The notes below the pieces were generated by a model. The model saw nothing but the letters and a program-made list of their open reading frames with translations, was not told where the DNA came from and ran no database searches. A program made the position numbers and the translations under genes. This document shows, in pieces, positions 1 to 9,990 of a stretch of DNA of 64,000 bases (its first letter is position 1; each line of letters begins with the position of its first letter). The stretch is from Phytophthora colocasiae (taxonomy: Eukaryota > Oomycota > Peronosporomycetes > Peronosporales > Peronosporaceae): positions 558,001 to 622,000 of the forward strand of contig JAGKQI010000061.1 of the NCBI GenBank assembly GCA_018806915.1, written 5' to 3'.

Positions 1-2
1 GG

Positions 3-463
3 GCGATCCAAACTCAAGATCCGAGCTCAGAATCAGAAGAAATATCCGGATCGGATGGATCCGATTCTGAAGGCGATCTCCGGAGGATATATCTTGCCGC
101 GTCAGAAGACAAGCCGATCGGTGCTGGGGCGCTCCCCACCAACAGGATCAGTTGCGATCACACACGAACGTGCAGGACCGAGGCCGGACCACGGATCGCA
201 GACAACCAGATCACGATAGAGGTCGCTGTTCGCATTGTGGGTCGCGGAAGCACACGGATCTGGACTGCTGGAGACGTCTAACCTGTGACAAGTGCGGAAA
301 GAGGGGCCACCCAACGGATCGCTGTCTATATACATGCCGTGGTTGTGGGGAGATCCATGAAGCTGGAGAATGCCCCATGGAAGAATTCTACAACCAGATC
401 CGCAAGTGGTACGATCCGACCCGACATGCCGGACTGTTTCCCGAGAAGGTGGAAAGATGTTAA
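3..463 (+). pseudogene. gag: Gag C-terminus with three zinc knuckles (frameshifted)
   Basis: This is the nucleic-acid-binding tail of a retrotransposon Gag. The first ~145 bases read as a Ser/Glu/Asp-rich segment in one frame. The sequence then shifts to the frame open to 463. That frame carries two canonical CX2CX4HX4C knuckles (CSHCGSRKHTDLDC and CDKCGKRGHPTDRC) followed by a shortened CX2CX3HX4C knuckle. Three consecutive knuckles are more than most Ty3 Gag proteins have. The capsid region is upstream of the window. The frameshift near 148 suggests decay. Confidence 0.75.
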
Positions 464-464
464 A

Positions 465-2017
465 CTAGGACGCTCGCCGGTTTGGAAACCGGTACGAGCC
501 GAGCGTTCTGAGTACTGCATCTATGCATATGTGAACAAGAAATCGAGAGATCAAGATAGGGAGAATTCGGATCTGCGCGGTAATACATGTAAGTTGCATT
601 CGTATACTGCTAAGATCGCGAGTCTTCCCCGGATCGATGAGTTCTCGCGATCTGGTGCGGAAGTGGCCTTGGATCTCAAAGAAGGAGAATCCAGGGTTAC
701 TGGAAATACCACGCACCAGGAAAATGGTTCCGCCAAGCCAAGATCTCAGGCAAGATTAATCATGAAAGAGCGATCTTGCTCCTGGACACTGGCGCCGAGG
801 TATCCATCTTGGATACCACCTTTGCTCGTAAGGTTGGGTGCCACTTTGACACTAGTCAGAGACAGGAGTGTGTTGGGATCGGTGATAATGTGTACACCAC
901 CGAGGGAAGAACGAGGATCAAGATCACGCTTGCAGGATACCTGGTCTACTTTTTCGATATTTGGATCGGGGATCTATCCGGGCAAGATGCGATCCTGGGT
1001 ATGGATTTCATGATCCCGGCTGGGGTCCGGATGGATCTTGCGAAGGGATCGATGTGCTTACCTAATGAAGTGGGGATCCCACTTAGTGGTCGCAAGAGAT
1101 TATACGGGGAGAAGGTAAGATCGGTAAAATTGGAAGAAGATCTACATATCCCAGTTGGGGGATCCGAAGAGGCCGCATCGAGAGTGAAATTATCGGCGAC
1201 GGAGAAATTGTGGGTGAACAGGGGCGACCAATGGGTCCCCACCGTGGTAAATGGACCCGGCCGAACTCGGTACTTAGTGATCACGAATTTGAGCGAGAAG
1301 ATTTTACGACTGGATCACAGATTACATGTCGGGATGGTACTTGATCAAGAAAAAGTTCCTCGCTACCCCGGGTTTGTGTCGGTCGGGTCCCGGCGTTACA
1401 TGGAGTGGCAGAATCTAGCTCTAGAAGCGACAGTGGACGCAAGACCGGAACCTCAGGAAACCGTAGAGATCCCCTTACCGTCGGTCGAACGGCCGACCTA
1501 CGTTACGCCGCGATCTATACTCCGTCGAGGTGGGGCAATCAAGACCGATCCTGATCCTGCACCAATATCGACATTGGAACCGCGATCACCGACCGATACG
1601 GCCGAAGTCAAGGTCGCATTCATCGATCCCCAACCGGATCCCATGGATACCCCACCGATCACGATCAGTTCCGACAAGGCCCCGAGTGGCGAAGCTGGGG
1701 GCGGTGAGACTGAGACGAATGGTGAGACTGAGACGAATGAGAGCTTGCCAGATCAGGCCCCAGGTCGGACAGATCGGACATGTGAAGAGGAAATCGAGGT
1801 AAAAACAGAAAAACCAGATTTTCAAATCGAGATCCAACATGTATCCGACGCCGATGCCGCCGTCCCCATGGTTAAAGACACCCCGATCTTGACAGCCAAG
1901 GACGATAGGCTGCGTGATCAATCAACGGATGAACCGGATCCGACATCTCCTGAAGGGATCGAGAACGCTGATCAGACCCACTTACACGAAAGTGGCAATT
2001 TTCGGCCGAAGATCTAG
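465..2017 (+). pseudogene. Pol N-terminus with aspartic protease
   Basis: The frame open at 465 carries a linker. Near base 690 coding potential moves to the next frame, which runs to a TAG at 2015-2017. The second segment contains LLLDTGAEVSIL, the retropepsin active-site motif, at about 776-810, and a flap-like ILGMDF segment near 995-1010. Downstream is an acidic, low-complexity linker (about 1450-2000) containing a small direct duplication that encodes GETETN twice (about 1705-1738). The protease would mature the polyprotein in an active element. The frame break near 690 and the stop at 2015-2017 before RT indicate a defective copy, although one break could in principle be programmed. Confidence 0.75.
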
Positions 2018-3339
2018 CCGATAACCTCGCAGTAGTACCGGAGATCCAGATTTCCACCACTGAAGAAGTCAGGATCGAAGATCTGCAAGTAGGAAATCCG
2101 GGATCGGCTACCCCGGAGGAGATCGAGAAACTTCGACAGATTATTTGGAAGAAGCGACATCTCCTGATCGGAAAGGGAAACGCACTTCCTCCAGCGGCCA
2201 AGGGTGTTATATGCGATATCGACGTGGGTGATGCAAAGCCGATCGCACAACGAGTCCGAAAGGTGGCGCCACAGTTCCGCGAGAAAGTATCGGATCTCAT
2301 CAAAGGACTCCTAGCTGCCAAGATCATCCGGCCATCGACCTCGCCATGGGCATCGCCGATCGTGGTGATCATCAAGAAGAACGGTGTAGACATCCGACTA
2401 TGTATCGATTATCGGCTGGTGAACGGTCTCACGAGGCTGATGATCTACCCAATGCCTCTGATCAATGACCTGTTAGAAGATCTTGACAAAGTTCTGTGGT
2501 ACTGTTCATTAGACATGGCGAGTGGATTCTGGGTCGTATCAATGACCGATCGAGCTCGCGCGATCTCAGCTTTCATCACCCCGTTCGGCCTCTTCGAGTG
2601 GAATCGCATGCCGTTCGGGCTGAAGAACGCCCCTCAGATCTATCAACGTCTTGTGGACAACGCCCTATATGGATTTTTGAAGATCTCCCAGCCAAATGGG
2701 AATACGAAAGACTCTACAGATGTGTTTGAATCAGGGGTCCCGGAAGATCCTGGTCGCCCGTCGGTTCTAGGACGGAGATCTTACATCGACGATATCTTGA
2801 TCACGGCTGGAACATGGGATCAAATGTGCGATCGGGTGGAAGACCTATTGGAGGCCTGTGATAAGTGGAATCTCTCGATCAGTGTGGCGAAGAGCTTCTG
2901 GGGCATGGATAAGGTGGAATATCTCGGACACAAAGTGTCGATCGACGGATTGGAGGCAAACCCGAAAGACCTGAAGTCTCTGACGGATCTGCCATTCCCT
3001 GGGTCGCTCCGATCCATGCAATCGTTCCTGGGAAGTTTGAATTACTATAGTCGGTTCATCGAGGATTATGCGATCTATGCATCGGTCCTATATGAACTAC
3101 GTGAAGTGGAGTTCGCAGAACTGAAGAAGCGACCAGATCTTCGAAAGATCATGGATAGTACGGACCCGATCAATCGAGATCCCGTTGCGCTTAAGTCGAA
3201 TCAGAATGGATCACCCGACACCTTGACTCAAAAGGGGAATAGTACGCCGGATCTTAACTTGGGGGCGACGCCTCCCCCCTGTTCAAGCAAGGTCGGAGCC
3301 AATCTGGCCCAAAGAGCTGGCGACGAAAGGTGGGAGTAG
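2014..3339 (+). pseudogene. Reverse transcriptase domain of gypsy pol
   Basis: This segment encodes a Ty3-type reverse transcriptase. It begins in a frame open from about 2014, offset by one from the protease frame. Visible motifs are a SPWASPIVVIIKKNG stretch, RLCIDYRLVN, a SLDMASGFW block, the FGLKNAP block, and the catalytic YIDDIL at about 2785-2802. The thumb and connection region follows, with FLGSLNYYSRFI at about 3025-3060. After 3100 the connection is longer than usual and contains low-complexity polar sequence before a TAG at 3337-3339. Most catalytic residues remain, so the copy appears to have decayed recently. Confidence 0.85.
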
Positions 3340-3343
3340 GGCA

Positions 3344-3733
3344 CACAGGGCGTTTACAGCCTTGAAAACCAAGATCGCGTCGACCCCGATCCTTCGTCAC
3401 TTCGACATGACAAAGTTACCCGTGGTGATCGTGTATGCCAGTGACTGGGCGATTTCCGCCGCACTAATGCAGGAACACGACCAGATCTACCACCCGGTCG
3501 CGTTTGCCAGCCGAACCTTGAAGACGAACGAGTTAAACTATAATGTTGCCGAAAAGGAGGTGTTGGCTCTACTTCGGATCCTGGATCTACACTACACCCT
3601 GTTGGTGGGACGTCGGATCAAGGTCCTAACCAGACACTCCACGCTTGCCTGGCTGTTCAAGTCTGCCGGCCTTCAAGGGCGTCTGGGACAATGGTCTGCT
3701 CTCCTGTCCCCATGGACACTCGAGATCACGTAG
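3344..3733 (+). pseudogene. First (tether-like) RNase H domain of gypsy pol
   Basis: This is the RNase H domain normally fused to Ty3 RT, shifted one frame from the RT segment. It keeps the family landmarks VAFASRTLK, NYNVAEKEVLALL and the TRHSTLAWL block. The first catalytic Asp, normally in a TDAS context, is replaced: the sequence reads VYASDWAIS. That loss is typical of a domain kept as a structural tether. The segment ends at an in-frame TAG at 3731-3733. Beyond it the same frame continues with conserved sequence, so the TAG is a nonsense mutation within pol and not its natural end. Confidence 0.75.
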
Positions 3734-5302
3734 TGTACGAAGGGAGAGGATGAGATACTGGGGGCGATCGCAGCTAATATAACGCCTAGATCGGAGATCG
3801 ACGAAGCCCTGATCGCGATCGCGCCACAGAAGGAACCAAAACGTCGGATCCAGATGCCGATCCCCACCGTAGACCCAGATGAGGAGTTGTGGGTCATAAG
3901 TTTCGACGGTTCGGCACGCGTGAAACGAGGAGGAGGCGCTTTCAGCGCGATCGTGTGGAGTTTGCCGGAGTGGAAAGTGATCAAGGCTAGATCAGACTAT
4001 GCGGAGAGTCTTACTGTCAATGAAGCGGAATACCGTGGACTCTTGCTAGGTCTTGGCATGATCGGACAGTTAGAACGCCGCCGTTTGGTCATTTGTGGCG
4101 ATTCGAACCTAGTGATCCTACAAGTCCGGGGCGAGATCGACTGCAAGGCGCCAGGATTGACGTTACTGAAACAGAAGGTGCTAGATCACTTGCGGAATTG
4201 GGGAGATCATGAGCTAGTCCATGTGAAGAGAGACTGGAATGGGAGCGAAGACAGCTTGGCGAGTGCCGCGCTGCAGCGAGGAAGCGGGATCGAGGTCCAC
4301 GATGAAGCAGATCGGTGTGATCTGGTCACCCTAAATCGGCTTGATGAGGTGTTGATCCCTCGAGTTGAAGATCGAACGGTGCAAGTGTCGGCCGTAGCCA
4401 CGGGTGCAGCCCGAGCGCAACCCGATGCCGCCGTCCTGCGAGAGGAACTGATCCGGGAGATGCGAGTGGATCGGATCAGGCGAGCCCAGGACGAGGAGGT
4501 CTGGATCGCCGGACTAAAGAAGTACCTGGCTGGGCAGATCGCGGATCTTACTCGAGCCGAGTCTGGATCCTACGCCAAGATCGCTTCCGAGTACGAGGTA
4601 GATGAACAGGATCTGTTGTTTTACTGCCCACCAGGGCCGAGATCAAGAGGTGATCGCGACCGCCTGATGAAACTCGTGGTTCCAGAAACGCTACAGCAGG
4701 ATGTCCTCCACCACTACCATACGACTCTGGAAGGGGGACATCAAGGGATCGGACGCACTTATCAGCGGATCCGAGATCATTTCCACTGGAGGGGATTATA
4801 TCGGAGTGTGCAGCGATACGTAGGCGAGTGTGTAGACTGTGAGACCGGAAAGGGGAGACCCACGATCCGGGGCGAGTCACCTGGGAATCTGCAAGCTACA
4901 TACCCATTCCAGATCATAGCGATGGATCACATACCCTCTCTGCCCAGATCCAACAAAGGCAATACTGAACTGCTGATCTGGGTGGATCTGTTCACGGGAT
5001 ATGTGATCGCAAAGGCTAGTTCCTCCCGATCGGCTCAGACCGTCGCGGAATCTTATGAAGAATGCGTGTTCCGCAGATTTGGCGCTAGCGAGATGATCAG
5101 GCACGATCGAGAGCCGGGCTTCATGTCCGACTTCTTCAGATCGTTTAATAGGATCCTGGGGCAGCGACAACGGGCGACGATGGCCTACCGACCACAGGCC
5201 AATGGGACTGCGGAACGGATGGTGCAAACGGCCACTAGGGCAATCAAGATGTATGTTCAAGATCTCGATCAAAGGACTGGGATGAATATGCGGAGAGATT
5301 GA
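3734..5302 (+). pseudogene. Second RNase H plus integrase of gypsy pol
   Basis: Downstream of the TAG the same frame encodes a complete-looking RNase H. The acidic residues are visible in SFDGSARV, TVNEAEYRG, ICGDSNLV and the final NGSEDSLA block (about 3895-4265). An integrase follows: an H..H..C..C zinc-binding region (HHYHTTLEGGHQG to CVDC, about 4708-4845) and a catalytic core with D in AMDHI, D in RHDREPG and E in NGTAERM. A second RNase H of this kind occurs in some oomycete and plant LTR elements. The frame ends at TGA 5300-5302, with integrase continuing in another frame, so this is a frameshift. Confidence 0.8.
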
Positions 5303-6079
5303 CTTTCGCCATTAACACGGCTCACGATCGGGTCCGGGGAGATACCTCACTATTTGGTACACGGATGGGATCCAAGATCGACGTTGGAAGCAACGATCCC
5401 GATCGGGTCGACCAGACGCCACGATCGCGATCCAAGACGGTGGAGATATCGCGTTCAGAGATACTACCAGCAGTCGAGAGAACAGGTCAACGCTAAGCTG
5501 CGGGAGGCGATCGCGGACCGAGCTGATCGGCACAATGAGGATGTCGATCCGCATCAGATCGAAGCTGGATCACGAGTTTGGCTATACCTAGATCGTGTGA
5601 AGGAAGGGTATGCCCGTAAACTCGCCCACCTTTGGCATGGCCCGTTCCGTGTTGCAGAGAAGCTCAATGAATTCACGATCAAGCTGGAGATCGCGGGCTC
5701 TGATTACCATATCTTTCCGGTGGTTCATGTTTCTAAGCTAAAGCTGGTACGGAATTTCCCAGATCGACCGCGGATCGAGTTGACGGTAGATGAAGCAGAT
5801 CGGCTCGATTTCGATGAGATCCTCCTTCCGGAGGACAGTTGGGTTCCAGATCTGGATGCCGATGAGTACGAAGTCGAACGGATCTCGGACATGCGAAGTG
5901 GGAAACGAACTCGCTACGGCCGGATCTATCGTGAGTTCCTGGTGCACTGGGTCGGTTATGATGAGCCAACGTGGGTCGACGAAGCTGATCTTAACTGTGG
6001 GGCCATATTGAGCGCGTTCCTACGTGACCACGCTAATCGGAACCGGTTCGGCGTGATGCAGTCGCACGAAGAAGTGTAA
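5299..6079 (+). pseudogene. Integrase C-terminus and chromodomain
   Basis: This is the end of pol, in two frames: about 5285-5350 and then 5354-6079. It contains the GPFRV block typical of the integrase C-terminal domain (about 5641) and the HVSKLK segment (about 5727). A terminal chromodomain follows, with YEVERISDMR, EFLVHWVGY and EPTWVDEADL at about 5868-5990. In chromoviruses this domain directs integration toward particular histone marks. The two frame changes within 70 bases near 5283 and 5350 show decay. Confidence 0.8.
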
Positions 6080-6088
6080 GGGAAGCCA

Positions 6089-6113
6089 GGCGAGGTGACA
6101 GGGTTACCTCGCC
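6089..6113. repeat. Hairpin just downstream of pol
   Basis: GGCGAGGT and ACCTCGCC form an 8-bp perfect inverted repeat with a 9-base loop, 10 bases after the pol stop. It could act as a transcript-end or RNA structure between the sense pol gene and the converging antisense genes. The function is inferred from position only. Confidence 0.5.
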
Positions 6114-6431
6114 GGGATCGAAGAAGCTGATGTGGAGGAGAATCCAGATCAAAGCGAGAGTTTTATATTTGTGTATATGCATGTGCGTAGGGAATTTGAC
6201 GGTGGAAGATGGTGATCCGGGATGTCGAGATGGAGATGAAAGGGGATCACATTCCTAAAATGATAGAGTACGATGGAATGACTGTGAGAATGGAGATTAC
6301 GGATTACGAGTGGAGATTATGAGAATTACGAATGGAGATGGAAGAATGTAGAACGGCCCTGGAAGGGGTTCCGAATCCGAACTCGGGGAGAAGCCCCGAG
6401 CCTTGCTGCAAGTGATCGAAGTTCGCACGAC
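6114..6431. other. Non-coding spacer between convergent element genes
   Basis: No gene is visible. The stretch is purine-rich on the + strand, with repeated GGAGAT and ATTACGA words. At about 6291-6340 there are two imperfect direct copies of a roughly 21-base unit beginning TGGAGATTA. GATC is sparser here than in the flanking element sequence. Confidence 0.5.
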
Positions 6432-8201
6432 TTACGGAGAAGCGGCCCCAGCGGGAGGAGGATTGAACTTGCCGATAAGTCGGGGAATCCTGGTAGCGGG
6501 ATGGTTGACCGGGTCTTGCCGATACTGGTTACGCCACGGATCCGCCTCGTCACACTCCTCCAGAGCCTCGATCAGGTTCGCCGGCTCTGGGACGTTCGCG
6601 TTGGGATCCGCCAGGTTGGCACGCCGAGAGACCACGCCGGGATGCCAACGAACCACATCCACCGACGGAATGAGGAGGTGAAGGAAGAACGGATCCAGCA
6701 GGATGTCGAGATCGAACCACTGATTGCGCATTATGGCGGGGAAGGAGGCGAGGAATTGGCGCCAAGCAGACCCAGCCCGACTCCGCCGGGCCTTGCGAGC
6801 AGCGTAATACCGCTGCAGTTCAAGATCCGCATCCTGCATGGCAGAGGTGATCTCGAAGTTGTGGGTGGCCTCCCAAAATGCTTGACGGTGCCGTTCCTCC
6901 AGAACGCGATAGGTGGCGGCCACGGCCGCGAGGGGTGTTCCCTCCCTCTCATGCAGATCGAGGTCGAACGTAAGGGGACCCGGGTTCGCGAAGTCGTTCC
7001 ACGGCTCCAGAGCCAGCAGATCAAGCACGTTCACGCCCGTGATCAACTCGTGGAGGTATTCGGTGCGGGGGGTCGGTGCAGGCCCAGCCTGTATCTGGGA
7101 AGGGAACAGCCAACCCGAAGGGATCAACAACCGTTTGCCCAGAGAACTGGCGATCAGACCCACGATCGAATACTGCCCGATCACCTGCGGGTCCCACGGC
7201 ACGATGTCAGCGGCCGCGAAGGTACGCTGCCGATCGTACCCTGGAATGAAAGAGGCGACCGGGAACAGGGGTGGTCGGAGCCCGGGGGGCGAGGAACCGC
7301 CGGAAGGAGGTGGCGGCGGTGACGGGGAACCCGGAGGTGATCCTGGAGACGGCGGACCTGATCCATCTGGAGATGGGCTTGAGCCGCCCGGAGACCCCGA
7401 TCCACGGGTGCCAGAAGGTCCGGATCTCGGAACCTGACCGGACTCGCGCCGGTGCGTCGAGATAGACCGTTGGCGGCCCATGTGTAGAGTCTCGTCCTCC
7501 TCGGAGTCCTCCGCCTCGTTGGAACGTTCCGATTCGGCTTCAGAACTAGTTCCATTGCTGGGTTCTGGGCTTTCGTCCTCTTCGGACGGCGATGAGAATG
7601 GGTGCTGGGGATCGTAGTCGGAGTCTTCCTCGTCCTCATCCGGCGAATCACCCTCGGCGGGAAGCGATCCGGACTGATCCGTAGGCGCTGGGGTCAGATC
7701 AGGGGCTGGAGTGTCGGTTTCCTCCCCTCCGGCTTGCCCAGAAGCTTGATCCGCCAACAGATCCAGCGGACTCACCGTTGATCCTGCCGGGGTCGGGACC
7801 ACCGTGGGTGTGACAGGCTGGGTTGACCCGGGAGCTTCGGTAGCTGCAGGTTTTAGATCACGGGGAGCTGAGGTGCTCCGAGCCGGACGCTTGCGTGAGG
7901 AAGGAGGAACGGCCGGGAAGCGGAGGCGCTTCGAGATCTTTGGTGGCACGAGCCGCCCGTCGATCCGCGATCCACGAGGACAACCGAGCAGAGGAATCCT
8001 CGGCGTGGTGCAGCTGTTGCTCGGCTTCGGCATAATCAGCGTCCAGCTCTTGGTGAGCCTGTCGAAGCTCCGCGTTCTGTCGCTGGAGTTGGTCGAGTTC
8101 CTGTGTCGCCGCATCCCGGGCGGAACGAGCCACGTCAAGGTCTGCGAGGGCAGACAAACGATCTTGGGTGGCATCGTCCAGGTCGACCTGGATTCGATCA
8201 C
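6432..8201 (-). CDS. Antisense ORF B: acidic/proline-rich linker and capsid-like helical domain
   Basis: This is a large open frame antisense to the retrotransposon. Translation from its first possible codon up to about 7950 is probably a shadow of ORF A. The convincing part runs from about 7940 down to 6432. It has a basic NLS-like patch (SSRKRPAR), an acidic Asp/Glu/Ser tract (about 7500-7650), a Gly/Pro/Ser run (about 7270-7430), and a folded C-terminal region with many Trp residues (LEPWNDF, RQAFWEAT, NQWFDLD, VVRWHPG). No methionine starts the folded part, so it probably needs a +1 shift from ORF A, or ORF A and B were once a single frame. No enzymatic motif is recognised. It resembles a Gag or capsid-like architecture only by shape. 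Confidence 0.5.
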   Translation of the reverse strand: MIESRSTWTMPPKIVCLPSQTLTWLVPPGMRRHRNSTNSSDRTRSFDRLTKSWTLIMPKPSNSCTTPRIPLLGCPRGSRIDGRLVPPKISKRLRFPAVPPSSRKRPARSTSAPRDLKPAATEAPGSTQPVTPTVVPTPAGSTVSPLDLLADQASGQAGGEETDTPAPDLTPAPTDQSGSLPAEGDSPDEDEEDSDYDPQHPFSSPSEEDESPEPSNGTSSEAESERSNEAEDSEEDETLHMGRQRSISTHRRESGQVPRSGPSGTRGSGSPGGSSPSPDGSGPPSPGSPPGSPSPPPPPSGGSSPPGLRPPLFPVASFIPGYDRQRTFAAADIVPWDPQVIGQYSIVGLIASSLGKRLLIPSGWLFPSQIQAGPAPTPRTEYLHELITGVNVLDLLALEPWNDFANPGPLTFDLDLHEREGTPLAAVAATYRVLEERHRQAFWEATHNFEITSAMQDADLELQRYYAARKARRSRAGSAWRQFLASFPAIMRNQWFDLDILLDPFFLHLLIPSVDVVRWHPGVVSRRANLADPNANVPEPANLIEALEECDEADPWRNQYRQDPVNHPATRIPRLIGKFNPPPAGAASP

Positions 8202-9318
8202 GGTCTACCGTTACTCGATTGAGATCTTGCATTGCCTGATCCCGGTCGAGGCGGGCCTGATCCAGGTCTGCGACGGCCTGATCCCGCTCGGCAATGGCGG
8301 CACGATGCTGGACGGAGAGCTGGTCCCGGTCGTGCTGGATTATTTCCAGATTTCCCAAGGCGTCTGCCAGATCTTGCTCCAGGCTGGATACGGCGGCGGC
8401 ATCGGCGGTTGCACCCAGAGGCGGAGCGCGAGAATCCGGGGCGGATACGTCCTCCAAGGCGAGGTGTGCCCGAGCCAGTTCAACCTGGTGATCCTCTGCC
8501 TCGCGTTCCAGATACGCGACTTCGGCTCGAGCGGCGAGCAACTCCGCTTGGGTCCGCGTCAACTCCAACCTCAACCGAGCTTCCTCTGCCGTCGGGCGAG
8601 TCTGATCAGCAGGCATGGCCATAGCCGCTTGTGGACCTTGGGAGGAATCGTTCCTCTGCCAGCGATCAAGGCTACGCTGAGTGAGGGTCAGGTCATGACG
8701 CACGGCGGCGAGCTCCCGTTCGCGATCCTGAAGCTCATCCCGGAGTTCAATCTCAGTCTCCCCGGCTATGCGAAGTTCGGCCAGCCGGAAGTCGAGATCC
8801 TCGAGCGCAGAGTCTAGCCGCGCCTGGATCCGGGCCAGTCGCGGCTCAGACTCCCGTCGTTCGGCGTCGTGCTGGGCCCGCTGATCCTGCAAGGCAGCGA
8901 TCGCGTCCCCACCGATAGCATCTCCGGTTCCCGATCGCAGATGAGCGATTTCGGCGTTCAGCCGCAAAATCTCCTCCGCTTGGTCGTCCCGGAAGCGCTC
9001 CATATCCTCCATGTCGGATCGCAACCGGCGAACGGTGTCGTCCAGGTGGTCCCGATCGCGACTCAAGGTCTCGCGTATCCGTTGGCTATGGGCCAGCCTC
9101 GCTTGCAAGGTGACCAGCTCAGGGTTTACCCCGGGGGTTGAGAAGCGGGAGGCCGTGGATCGGGCGGATCGGATCGAGTGCTCGCTCGAGGGCGTTCTTG
9201 GCGTCAAGGGGGGCGAGGAAGGCGGATCGGACATTTCGAGGGAGTGGTGGCGCTTGAACGACTTGTGTTCCAGGTGGTGAATATGGAAATAAACCCGAAG
9301 TGAGCTGCGGCAGCTCAA
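7858..9318 (-). CDS. Antisense ORF A: long coiled-coil protein
   Basis: This open frame encodes 486 residues, with a Ser/Pro-rich N-terminus (about residues 28-65) followed by nearly continuous heptad-like helix rich in Asp, Arg, Glu, Leu and Ala (about 70-450). Within it is a short repetitive section of DRDQA and DLDQARLDRDQ-type heptads (about residues 340-410). A methionine at residue 29 (MSDPPSS) is an alternative start. No catalytic motif is recognised. It lies antisense between the chromodomain and the probable 3' LTR and has the same GATC richness as pol. It is therefore probably part of the element rather than a host gene. Its C-terminal ~30 residues overlap ORF B in another frame. 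Confidence 0.55.
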   Translation of the reverse strand: MSCRSSLRVYFHIHHLEHKSFKRHHSLEMSDPPSSPPLTPRTPSSEHSIRSARSTASRFSTPGVNPELVTLQARLAHSQRIRETLSRDRDHLDDTVRRLRSDMEDMERFRDDQAEEILRLNAEIAHLRSGTGDAIGGDAIAALQDQRAQHDAERRESEPRLARIQARLDSALEDLDFRLAELRIAGETEIELRDELQDRERELAAVRHDLTLTQRSLDRWQRNDSSQGPQAAMAMPADQTRPTAEEARLRLELTRTQAELLAARAEVAYLEREAEDHQVELARAHLALEDVSAPDSRAPPLGATADAAAVSSLEQDLADALGNLEIIQHDRDQLSVQHRAAIAERDQAVADLDQARLDRDQAMQDLNRVTVDRDRIQVDLDDATQDRLSALADLDVARSARDAATQELDQLQRQNAELRQAHQELDADYAEAEQQLHHAEDSSARLSSWIADRRAARATKDLEAPPLPGRSSFLTQASGSEHLSSP

Positions 9319-9518
9319 CTTACGTGGTGGGGGCGGATGTGGTGAAGCGGACGAAAAAATTTTCCCGGAGAGGCGATGTCAGCCACGAACCCGAATAGAG
9401 TCGGAACGAGCGACAGGGGGGACCTGTGATCGCCAGATCTGGGTCGAATCAGACGAAGGTACGATGGGTCCCGCCGGGAACAGGCAACGGAGACACCGGC
9501 GAAGAAGCAAGTGGAGCG

Positions 9519-9578
9519 GTGTTCGTGGGTGATCCGAACCCTGCCGTGGTGTTCGTGGGTGATCCGAATCCTGCCGGA
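9519..9578. repeat. Two tandem copies of a 30-bp unit in the LTR region
   Basis: Two adjacent 30-base units begin GTGTTCGTGGGTGATCCGAA. They differ at one or two bases, and each contains one GATC. Confidence 0.8.
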
Positions 9579-9864
9579 GGAAGAATGGGGAAATCAAGGA
9601 TGTTCTCGCGCGATCAACGATGACGGGGCCCCAAGCGAGCACGATCAGCTTACCCTGGCGCCCCGAAGCCTCTAACAGCACGATCCAACTTCCCCGGGCG
9701 GCGACGAAGCGAGATCACGCAGGATCGCGCAATGATCCTCTCCCGTGTAAGTACGAGATCAGCTCCGGATCAAGGTCAACCACAGGCGCGACGCAGACTC
9801 TTCTGGTGGCCTGATCCGGATTCTTTGAAGGATCACCAAGCGGGATCAGGCAGCGATCGAGTCC

Positions 9865-9990
9865 CGATTAAGTGCGAGATCAAGCTTCGGTTAAGTGCGA
9901 GATCAAGCTTCGGTTAAGTGCGAGATCAAGCTTCGGTTAAGTGCGAGATCAAGCTTCGGTTAAGTACGAGATCAAGCTTCGGTTAAGTAC
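9865..9990. repeat. 23-bp tandem repeat, five full copies plus a partial
   Basis: Units start at 9865, 9888, 9911, 9934 and 9957, with a partial copy from 9980. Each full unit contains TTAAGT, GCGAGATC or ACGAGATC, and AAGCTT. Later copies carry a G-to-A change (AAGTGCG to AAGTACG). Each full copy carries one GATC. In an LTR such arrays may be enhancer-like or recombination products. Confidence 0.9.

Noticed and set aside
7804..8817. 337-residue + strand frame opposite the antisense coiled-coil ORF
   Set aside because: It mirrors the repetitive coiled-coil coding sequence of the opposite strand. The minus frame shows heptads and sensible composition; this one does not.
9865..9990. CRISPR-like appearance of the 23-bp array
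   Set aside because: The units are directly adjacent without variable spacers, and the genome is eukaryotic. It is an ordinary tandem repeat in a retrotransposon LTR.
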